In this document: positions 21,501 through 26,420 of the stretch, piece by piece
Layout of the letters: the number at the start of each line of letters is the position of its first letter
Position numbering within the stretch: position 1 is the stretch's first letter
Assembly (NCBI GenBank): GCA_035540675.1
Contig: DATLGB010000063.1
Span: 1 to 29,357 of the forward strand
DNA: 29,357 bases
From: DATLGB01 sp035540675
GTDB taxonomy: Bacteria > Actinomycetota > Thermoleophilia > Solirubrobacterales > Solirubrobacteraceae
Direction of reading: 5' to 3'
The notes under the pieces: generated by a model
Seen by the model: the letters and a program-made list of their open reading frames with translations, nothing else
What the model was told of the DNA's origin: nothing
Database searches by the model: none
Program-made: the position numbers and the translations under genes

Positions 21501-21831
21501 GCAGGAGGCGCTCGGCGAGCGGATCGCGCTGGAGGACGAGCTCGAACGCCTGCGCGAGCAGCTCGCCCGCCGCTCGCCGCCGCGCCCCGAGCCGGCGACC
21601 CGGCGTCCGGCCGCCGCCGCGGTCGCGCCCGCGCCGGCGCCCGCCCGGCGTGCCGCCCCGACGCCGGCGGCGCGCCGCGCCAGCGAACGGGCCGAGCAGC
21701 GGCGCCGCGCGCCGGAGCGGACGCGCAACGGCTCGTCGCGCAGCCGGCGCGCCGACTGGACGGTCGCGCTGCTCGTCGTCGCGCTGTTCCTCGTCGTCGC
21801 CTACCTGCTGCTGACGGCGCGCATCATCTGA
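15550..21831 (+). CDS. Giant tail-anchored repetitive coiled-coil protein (2093 aa)
   Basis: I cannot assign a known family. Residues 1-110 look globular and beta-rich (FEVERFERVDASPGT, LLRLHGRFDD). From about 125 to 2010 the chain is almost uninterrupted Ala/Glu/Arg/Leu helix predicted to be a coiled coil. Residues about 700-1580 are dominated by 17-residue repeats in 34- and 68-residue super-units (see the repeat entry). A Pro/Arg/Ala-rich linker follows, and one transmembrane helix (about 2070-2088, TVALLVVALFLVVAYLLL) lies five residues from the C-terminus, so the protein should be tail-anchored with the coiled coil in the cytoplasm. If fully helical, a dimer would be about a quarter of a micrometre long (0.15 nm per residue). 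The start is GTG 15550. By architecture it recalls bacterial cytoskeletal or polarity coiled coils such as Streptomyces Scy/FilP, but homology is unproven. The neighbouring galE, O-antigen-ligase-like and flippase genes suggest an envelope role. Confidence 0.85.
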   Translation: MSLGFEVERFERVDASPGTALLRLHGRFDDAPGGTPELVVDDGRGVRRVAPLPDPAGGAPGAGEWRAAFPVPAELLDSGRVAFALSGGGGIVDLPRPGGRRSLAPLPPRPRRGPVEAPARRRADVDAEWLERQAREGAALRRDAERFERERDEAIRSAAALRERQELADREARAAAERAAAAEGAAADLRSEVERLSRERSEAAAAAAEANQAAAALQRELEDLAGERRRTVDELERRLREESEQRREEQSRAAAEREAREAAERAAAEARRAAEEAEAGGVAQRDTLEAAAAEAQERARAEIEMALAAAREAVEREQDTAARLRQLEAARDEALRRAEAAEAREREVAGRAEAAESEARAAETRATEAEATAQAAERRARAGESAATSAQARVDAAEAAAAEAAEARTAAEARAAEAERARDAAAEARARAEAAAAARGREAAEAAERVEALQRERAETAERLRAAQAELRRAEQRVGELEGEVATSADRAQSAAARVEELDARLAGAAEAERAARRRADRADAEAALAATRATDADAERDEALAEAEAAAAREREARARGEAADTAREAAERAAEEAQAAAEAARAEAAALRERADGDRAARAAAERERDELRALLDAEGERATAAAEQVQQSVAQAETARAERDRAAAELEQARAESDRLTTELAATRQELAAREEALAGARGDAADLHERLTAAEATAAEVESLRERLAEADALADQLVALGARLAETEAVAAEVEPLRTSLAEAQARADQVESLRARVAELEPVAAEVESLRERLAEADALAGELSALRTRLAEAEAAAEELEPLRARVAELEGVAADARENVSTLRHDLAQREADLVAGRREADDLHARLEAAEAAAAELEALRERADEADALRARVAELEPVAAEVDTLRESLAEADALADQLVALGARLAEAEAAAEELEPLRARVAELEGATEEVRELRARLARAEADAERAAAALDAAEQERDERGAALDDAREDLTSLRRDLEQREEDVAAAWREVEDLRTRIAELEPLAAEVEPLREQLAEADGLAEQVVALGVRLAEAEAAAAEVEPLRERVAELEPLAAEVESLREQLAEADGLADQVVALGARLAEAEAAAAEVEPLRARLREAEARAGDAEALQARVAELEPLAAEVESLREQLAEADALADQAAALGARLAEAEAAAAEVEPLRAQLREAEARAGDAEALRERVAELEPLAAEVESLREQLAEADGLADQVVALGARLVEAEAAAAEVEPLRARLLEAEARTGDAEALRERVAEIEPLAAEVEALRAELAEAEGLADQAAALGARLAEAEAAAAEVEPLRARLLEAEARAGDADALRERVAELEPLAAEVEPLRDRLREAEARAEDAEALQARVAELEPVAAEVDSLRERLAGAEGLADQLVALGARLAEAESAAAEVEPLRARLREAEARTDEADALRERVAELEPVAAEAEPLRARLREAEARADETDVLSARLAELEPVAAEVEPLRVRLREAEARAGDAETLRARISELEPLAAEVETLRERLAEAEGLADQLVALGARLAQAESAAAEVEPLRARVTELATVADEARELRARLARAEADAERAAAALEAAEQERDERGAALDEAREDLASLRRDFEQREEDVAAVWGEVADLRAQLAAVEAGRDELSAAVQAAQAQAREGEDEVARLRAEAEARAAAARSAAGEVSELRAQLEERAAAAAGAEADLERLRAEHDERERRLDAALADIAAHQAAAADLKARLEAVEAEREERVAALEAARGASDAETAELRAQLAQRTAALEAVESELAWLRGRADELDVARADAAARVDDAATARRELEGRLDERAEEVRAAEAEAAALASRLAQREGELSERRAEAELLREQLEERAAEVARLRQAAAEAAAERDRLQTQVDALAAGEADAARDLAARDQGLAAADEDAARLRAELDERTRAAAAAQAELDRVRAELEERAADGSPDRRLQQLAAALDAERERVADTEAIAQEALGERIALEDELERLREQLARRSPPRPEPATRRPAAAAVAPAPAPARRAAPTPAARRASERAEQRRRAPERTRNGSSRSRRADWTVALLVVALFLVVAYLLLTARII
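18379..18582 (+). repeat. 204-bp duplicated segment, copy 1
   Basis: It encodes 68 residues beginning VRELRARLARAEADAERAA. It is highly similar at DNA and protein level to 20251-20454, exactly 1872 bp downstream in the same frame. The two copies bracket the 17-residue array. Confidence 0.85.
18610..20292 (+). repeat. In-frame tandem array of 51-bp (17-residue) units, about 33 in phase
   Basis: Units beginning with A-A-E-V-E (or close variants) start at 18610, 18763, 18967, 19171, 19375, 19579, 19681, 19885, 19987 and 20089. The spacings are 153, 204, 204, 204, 204, 102, 204, 102 and 102 bp, all multiples of 51. Within a 204-bp unit four 17-mers can be aligned with Ala at position 1, hydrophobic residues at 4, 7 and 11, and Ala or Leu at 14. 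Earlier copies at 17653 and 17857 are 204 bp apart but out of phase with the main array. High DNA similarity between units points to expansion by unequal recombination. Confidence 0.9.
20251..20454 (+). repeat. 204-bp duplicated segment, copy 2
   Basis: Second copy of the 68-codon segment at 18379-18582, with a few substitutions (for example V to A at the first codon, L to F in RRDFEQREED). Its length equals four 51-bp units. Confidence 0.85.
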
Positions 21832-21840
21832 CGCGGCGGC

Positions 21841-24006
21841 TCACGGCAGCGGAGCGGGCGGCAGCACGGGAGCGGGCGCCGGCAGCCCGATCTCGGGCTC
21901 GGTGATCGGGACCTGGGTCGGCAGCGGCGACCCGGTCGCGGTGGCCGACTCGTTCGGCGGCGCGGAGTTCGACTGCGCGCGCTGCGCCAGGGCGATCAGG
22001 CCCGGGTTGCGGGGGTCGAGCTCGAGCGCCCGCTGGCTGGCCCGTCGCAGCCCGGCCCGGTCGCCGCGCTCGAATTCGAAGGCCGCGAGCTGGACCCACG
22101 CGTCGAGGTTGTCCGGCTGGCGGCGCAGCGCGCGCAGCACGAGCGCCCGGGCCTCCTCGCGGCGGCCGCGGCGGACGGCGATCGTGGCGGCGGCCAGCAG
22201 CGGCTCGACCGACAGCGGGTTCAGCCGCGCCGCGACCTCGGCGTCGGCGGCGGCGTCCGCCAGCCGCCCGGCCGACGCGCCCTCCGCGCCGCTGGCCTCG
22301 ATCGCGCTCCCCGTCCGGGTGTCCGCGAGCGCCGGCAGCAGCGCCGACACCACGACGAGCACGCTGGCCAGGACGGCCGCGGCCAGCACCGGGCCGCGCG
22401 CCGACGGCACGGCGCCGGCCCCGCGCCGCGGGCGGGCGGCGAGCACCCCCAGCGCCAGCAGCATCGGCAGCGTCACCGCCGGGATGTCCCAGTCCCAGTC
22501 GAGGAAGCTGTGCACGATCCAGGCGACCGCGACCGCCAGCAGCGCGGCGGCGTACCCGCGGTCCGGCGGCGCGCCGGCGAGCGCCCACGGCGTCGCCCGC
22601 ACGCGCGCGAGCGCGGCGGCCAGCAGCGCGAGGATGCCACCGGCCGCCAGCAGCAGCCCCACCAGGCCGACCTCCGCCAGCCACTGCAGCGGCACCGAGT
22701 GCGGCTGCTGGACGCCCAGCAGGTTGCGCCGGTAGAGCTTGTGCGTGACCGGGAACGAGCCCGCGCCCCAGCCGGCCACCGGCTTGTCCGACCACGCGCC
22801 CGCGGCCTCCTCCCACCAGGTCCAGCGGTTGCCGGAGTTGGCCGACAGCAGCCGGTTCGGATCGGTCGTCCGGGCGGGGGCGCTCGTGTCCTTGAAGGAC
22901 TCGAAGCTCGCGGCGATCCGGCCGCTGACCGCCGCGTTGACCACGCTCAACACGAGCAGCGCGCCCACGACCGCCATCGCGGGCCGCCCGATCCGGCGCG
23001 CGCGCTCGGGCGAGAACGCGCGGCTGCGTCGCAGGCGGTCGACGACGACGCCGAACGCCGCCAGCAGCAGCGCGACGACCAGCACCGTCACGAGCACGAC
23101 GAGCGCGTCGTCCTCGCGGCGCTCGAGCGGGACGCGATCCGCGATCAGGTCGGGCCGCGTGAGCGCCACGAACAGCGGGATCGACGACGCGAACAGCGCC
23201 GCGAAGAACACCACGGCCGCACGGACGCGCTCCGTCGACAGCGCGAAGAAGACGACGAGGCCGGCGATGAGCGCGAGCATGCCGCCGCGCGAGTAGGTCA
23301 GCGTGATCACCAGCAGCAGCAGGTAGACGCCGAGCAGCGCGCCGATGCGGCCGGCCGGCGACCGCCACGGGTCGGCCGCCATCCGCAGCATGGGCAGCAG
23401 GCCGGAGACGCAGAACAGCGCGAGCGCGTTCCAGTACTGCAGCGGGGCCTTGAGGCGGTTGACGCCGCCGGCCTGGTCGAGGTTGATCAGCCCGTCGATG
23501 TGGAAGCCCGGCAGCGTCTTGCCGCCCAGCGCGTACAGCGCGACCGGAATGGATGCGTACGCGAGCGCCCGCGCGACCCGCTCGGGCGCGCGCGCCAGCG
23601 ACGTCCCCAGCACGAGGCCCACGAAGACGGTCAGGACGTAGGCGATCGCGCGGTTGAGCTCGACCCACGAGCGGTCGGGCGCGACGCTCCAGGCGATGCT
23701 GGCGCCCGTCCACGCCGCGAACAGCACGAGCAGCCCGAGCCCGGCCCAGCCGGCCGCCGACGCGCGCAGGCGCAGCGAGCCGTACAGCCACGCGGCGCAG
23801 GCGACGGTCGCCACGACCGCCAGCGCGATCTGCAGCCAACTCTCCTGCGGCAGCTGCGTCGCGCCGGACGAGAACGCCGCGTACAGCAGGCACGCGAAGA
23901 AGGCGATCAGCAGCGCGCGGGCGGGGCGCTCGCCCTGCGGGCGGGCGGCGCCGGCGGGCGCGGCCGCCGCGGCCTGCGGGGGTGCGTGCGGCGGAGCGAC
24001 GACCAT
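21841..24006 (-). CDS. O-antigen ligase/polymerase-like membrane protein (Wzy_C type) with C-terminal TPRs
   Basis: This 721-residue integral membrane protein has about twelve hydrophobic helices between 30 and 560. The family signature region includes LTYSRGGMLALIAG (236-249) and a large extracytoplasmic loop (about 361-440) ending with QPHSVPLQWLAEVGLVG (434-450), the H-S...E-x-G pattern of the Wzy_C/WaaL superfamily. These enzymes polymerise or ligate undecaprenyl-linked oligosaccharides, or glycosylate proteins. Residues about 580-680 form tetratricopeptide repeats (AARLNPLSVEPLLAAA, ALRRQPDNLDAWVQLA, ALELDPRNPGLIALA), followed by a Pro-rich tail. ATG 24006 begins an Ala/Pro-rich cytoplasmic leader. 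It converges with the giant coiled coil (9-bp gap) and is divergent from the flippase (59 bp). The exact acceptor is unknown; with TPR fusion, glycan polymerisation or protein O-glycosylation are both possible. Confidence 0.85.
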   Translation of the reverse strand: MVVAPPHAPPQAAAAAPAGAARPQGERPARALLIAFFACLLYAAFSSGATQLPQESWLQIALAVVATVACAAWLYGSLRLRASAAGWAGLGLLVLFAAWTGASIAWSVAPDRSWVELNRAIAYVLTVFVGLVLGTSLARAPERVARALAYASIPVALYALGGKTLPGFHIDGLINLDQAGGVNRLKAPLQYWNALALFCVSGLLPMLRMAADPWRSPAGRIGALLGVYLLLLVITLTYSRGGMLALIAGLVVFFALSTERVRAAVVFFAALFASSIPLFVALTRPDLIADRVPLERREDDALVVLVTVLVVALLLAAFGVVVDRLRRSRAFSPERARRIGRPAMAVVGALLVLSVVNAAVSGRIAASFESFKDTSAPARTTDPNRLLSANSGNRWTWWEEAAGAWSDKPVAGWGAGSFPVTHKLYRRNLLGVQQPHSVPLQWLAEVGLVGLLLAAGGILALLAAALARVRATPWALAGAPPDRGYAAALLAVAVAWIVHSFLDWDWDIPAVTLPMLLALGVLAARPRRGAGAVPSARGPVLAAAVLASVLVVVSALLPALADTRTGSAIEASGAEGASAGRLADAAADAEVAARLNPLSVEPLLAAATIAVRRGRREEARALVLRALRRQPDNLDAWVQLAAFEFERGDRAGLRRASQRALELDPRNPGLIALAQRAQSNSAPPNESATATGSPLPTQVPITEPEIGLPAPAPVLPPAPLP

Positions 24007-24050
24007 CTCAAGCGCGCGGCCACGCTACCAGGGATCCGCCGGGGGTCGGG

Positions 24051-24056
24051 CATACT
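24051..24056 (+). promoter_or_regulatory. Possible -10 (CATACT) for the flippase gene
   Basis: CATACT ends 9 nt before the GTG start and no Shine-Dalgarno sequence is present. On the opposite strand, TAGCGT at 24022-24027 could serve the ligase-like gene 15 nt downstream. Confidence 0.4.
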
Positions 24057-24065
24057 GCGCCTCCC

Positions 24066-25571
24066 GTGACCGCGGCGCCCGAACCCGAGCATCCGGGCCG
24101 CTTCTCCCTGCGGGGGCGGACCCTGCGCCAGATGACTGCGCGCGGGACGATCGTCAACGCGGTCTTCCTCGTCGGCGTCAACACGCTGTCGGTGCTGCGC
24201 GGGCTGGTCGTGGTCGCTTTCCTCACGCCGGAGGACTACGGGATCTTCGGGGTGCTCGTCGTGTCCATGAGCCTCGTGCTGTGGCTCAAGCAGATGGGCG
24301 TCTCGGACAAGTACGTCCAGCAGGACGACGACGACCAGGAAGTGGCCTTCCAGCAGGCGTTCACGCTCGAAGTGCTGGCGACGGCGATCGCGACGGCGCT
24401 GATGGCGCTGTCGGTGCCGCTGATCGTGGCCGTCTACGACGAGCCGCGGCTGCTGGCGCCGGGGCTCGTGTCGCTGGCGGTCATGCCCGCGCTCGCCCTG
24501 CAGGCGCCGCTGTGGATCCACTACCGGCGCATGCAGTTCGCGCGCCAGCGGCTGCTGCAGTCGATCGACCCGATCGTGTCGTTCGCCGTGGCCATCGCGC
24601 TCGCCGCGGCCGGGGCCGGTTTCTGGGCCCTGCTGGTGGGCGTCATCGCCGGCGCGTGGGCCGCGGCGCTCGTCTCGGTCTGGAGCTCGCCGTACAAGCT
24701 GGCCTGGAACTTCGACCGCCGCGTGGCGCGCACCTACATCCGCTTCTCGTGGCCGCTCGTGGCCGGGTCGGGGGCGAGCATGCTCGTCGCGATCGGGACG
24801 CTGTCGGTCGGGCAGGCGACGCTCGGGCTGGCCGGCGCGGGCGCGATCACCTTCGCGTCGTCGATCACGCAGTACGTCGACCGCGTCGACCAGATCATCA
24901 CGCAGACGATGTATCCCGCGATCTGCGCGGTGCGGGACCGCACGGACGCGCTGTTCGAGGCGTTCGTGAAGTCCAACCGGCTGGCGCTCATGTGGGGCGC
25001 GCCGTTCGGCATCGGCCTGGCGCTGTTCGCGCCCGACCTCGTGCGCTTCGTGATCGGCGAGCGCTGGGAGCTGGCGATCGGGCTGCTGCAGGCCTTCGGC
25101 GCCGTCGCCGCGCTCAACCACGTCGCGTTCAACTGGGGCGCGTTCTACCGCGCGCTCGGCAACACGCGCCCCGCGCTGGTCATGAGCGCGGTCGTGGCGG
25201 TCGCCTGCGTCGCGGTCGTGCTGCCCGCGCTGGCGATCTGGGGCCTGCCGGGGCTGGCGGCGGGGATGGCGCTGCTCGTGCTCGCGTCGATGATCGTCCG
25301 CCTCTACTACGTGCACCGGCTGTTCCCGCAGTTCCGCTTCTGGCCGTACGCGGGGCGCGGCCTGGCGCCGACGCTGCCGCCCGCGCTGGCCGTGCTCGCG
25401 CTGCGACTCGTGGAGAGCGGGACGCGCACCGGGCTGACCGCCGCCGCCGAGCTCGCGCTGTTCTTCGCCGGCTGCGCGGCGCTGACGCTGTGGTTCGAGC
25501 GCGCGCTGCTGCGGGAGGCGCTGTCGTACCTGCGTCCACGTAGTCCGGTCGCGGCCCCCGGACGCAGCTAG
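24066..25571 (+). CDS. Polysaccharide flippase (Wzx/MOP-superfamily lipopolysaccharide biosynthesis protein)
   Basis: This 501-residue membrane protein has about twelve to fourteen hydrophobic helices. It fits the polysaccharide biosynthesis branch of the MOP superfamily, which flips lipid-linked oligosaccharides across the inner membrane. Typical features are the amphipathic start followed by LRGLVVVAFLTPEDYGIFGV (the conserved L-x-P-x-x-Y/F-G region), a tandem six-helix organisation, and FITYxR-type helix caps such as RRVARTYIRFSWPLVAGS. GTG 24066 is chosen because it sits 9 nt behind CATACT and the frame upstream is non-coding intergenic sequence. The stop codon at 25569-25571 overlaps the proposed promoter of the next gene. 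It is divergent from the ligase/polymerase-like gene, a usual partner in Wzx/Wzy pathways. Confidence 0.88.
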   Translation: MTAAPEPEHPGRFSLRGRTLRQMTARGTIVNAVFLVGVNTLSVLRGLVVVAFLTPEDYGIFGVLVVSMSLVLWLKQMGVSDKYVQQDDDDQEVAFQQAFTLEVLATAIATALMALSVPLIVAVYDEPRLLAPGLVSLAVMPALALQAPLWIHYRRMQFARQRLLQSIDPIVSFAVAIALAAAGAGFWALLVGVIAGAWAAALVSVWSSPYKLAWNFDRRVARTYIRFSWPLVAGSGASMLVAIGTLSVGQATLGLAGAGAITFASSITQYVDRVDQIITQTMYPAICAVRDRTDALFEAFVKSNRLALMWGAPFGIGLALFAPDLVRFVIGERWELAIGLLQAFGAVAALNHVAFNWGAFYRALGNTRPALVMSAVVAVACVAVVLPALAIWGLPGLAAGMALLVLASMIVRLYYVHRLFPQFRFWPYAGRGLAPTLPPALAVLALRLVESGTRTGLTAAAELALFFAGCAALTLWFERALLREALSYLRPRSPVAAPGRS

Positions 25572-25574
25572 ACT
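25569..25574 (+). promoter_or_regulatory. Probable -10 (TAGACT) for the gene at 25584
   Basis: TAGACT ends 9 nt before the GTG start and contains the flippase stop codon. It has the same hexamer as holB and nrdJ. Confidence 0.45.
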
Positions 25575-25583
25575 CGGGGGGCC

Positions 25584-26264
25584 GTGCGCCTGCGCCCGTT
25601 CATCCTCGCCTGCCTGCTGGCGGCGCTCGCGCCGGCCGCGGCCCAGGCCCAGTCGGGCGCCGTGCAGAAGGCCGCGCTGAAGGTCTTCCAGGACTACGTC
25701 ACGGACGGGCGCATCGACCCGTGCCGGCACACGTCGCAGGAGCTCAAGCTCGCCCTCGACAACGTCCCGCCGGACATCGAGCAGTACGCGGCCGACTACC
25801 CGGCGGCGATCAAGGCGGCGCTGCAGGCGCGCGCCCGCGGCGACTGCGAGGGCAAGAAGCCCGCGACCGGGCTGATCCAGCCGCCGGCCGCGACGCCCAC
25901 CCCGGCGCCGACGCCGCGGCCGACACCGGTGCCGACGGCGGTCCCGACGAAGACGGTCGTGCCGGACCCACCGGAGCCCGAGACGGCGACGGTCGCCGCG
26001 ACGAGCACTCCGGTGCCGACGCGGCCCGACGCCGCGCTCGAGCGCGTCGCCACCGCGCGGCCCGCCAGCACGGCGCCCGCGCCCGTGCTGCTGCTCGGCC
26101 TGCTCGTTCTGCTGCTGGCCATGAGCGCGCTGCTGGCGCTCGGCGCGCGGCGCTTCGGCCTGGCCGACCGCTTCCCGGGCGCGGCGCACGCGTGGAGCGA
26201 CCTGCGCTGGCGCTCGCAGGGCACCTGGGAAGACTTCCGGGACTGGCTGCGCCTCGGGCGCTGA
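25584..26264 (+). CDS. Exported, membrane-anchored protein with Pro/Thr-rich linker, unknown function
   Basis: I do not recognise a family. The 226-residue product has a signal peptide (1-22, ending AQA) and a small helical extracytoplasmic domain (about 25-92) with one likely disulfide pair, Cys47 and Cys88. A linker of about 65 residues rich in Pro, Thr and Val (about 97-165) could span the cell wall. A transmembrane helix (about 166-187) and a 39-residue cytoplasmic tail with several Trp and Arg residues follow. The start is GTG 25584. The layout suggests a surface domain held off the membrane. It follows the flippase closely, so a role in envelope assembly or sensing is possible but not shown. 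The Thr-rich linker could be a glycosylation target; that is speculation. Confidence 0.75.
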   Translation: MRLRPFILACLLAALAPAAAQAQSGAVQKAALKVFQDYVTDGRIDPCRHTSQELKLALDNVPPDIEQYAADYPAAIKAALQARARGDCEGKKPATGLIQPPAATPTPAPTPRPTPVPTAVPTKTVVPDPPEPETATVAATSTPVPTRPDAALERVATARPASTAPAPVLLLGLLVLLLAMSALLALGARRFGLADRFPGAAHAWSDLRWRSQGTWEDFRDWLRLGR

Positions 26265-26277
26265 GGGCGTCGCGCCC

Positions 26278-26283
26278 TAGACT
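26278..26283 (+). promoter_or_regulatory. Probable -10 (TAGACT) for nrdJ
   Basis: TAGACT lies about 140 nt before the nrdJ start, implying a leader of about 130 nt. The same hexamer is found in front of holB and the gene at 25584. Confidence 0.45.
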
Positions 26284-26285
26284 CT

Positions 26286-26420
26286 GAAGAAGATTTCTTC
26301 GGCTCAGAACCGCCGTGTTTGCGGGTTGTGTCCTCCGGTCCATCCGAGGGTCGCGCAACTATCAGCGACCCCTGTAAACGGAAGTCCTGAGGGCCGCCGC
26401 CGCCGGACCGAAGAGGAGTC
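26286..26420 (+). promoter_or_regulatory. Structured 5' leader of nrdJ
   Basis: Several stems are visible. GAAGAA/TTCTTC (26286-26300) has a 3-nt loop. AACCGC (26308-26313) can pair with GCGGGTT (26321-26327) with one bulge. GGGTCGC (26348-26354) pairs perfectly with GCGACCC (26365-26371). CGGTCC (26336-26341) can pair with GGACCG (26405-26410), right beside the Shine-Dalgarno sequence. This suggests translational or transcriptional control, but I cannot match it to a known riboswitch; no B12 box was seen. Confidence 0.5.

Noticed and set aside
21824..23893. An alternative 689-codon minus-strand frame overlapping the O-antigen-ligase-like gene
   Set aside because: It is out of frame with the gene whose product shows membrane helices, ligase motifs and TPRs. 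The alternative is an Ala/Arg/Gly-rich shadow.
26286..26420. Cobalamin riboswitch in front of nrdJ
   Set aside because: The leader is shorter than a typical B12 riboswitch and lacks a recognisable B12 box.
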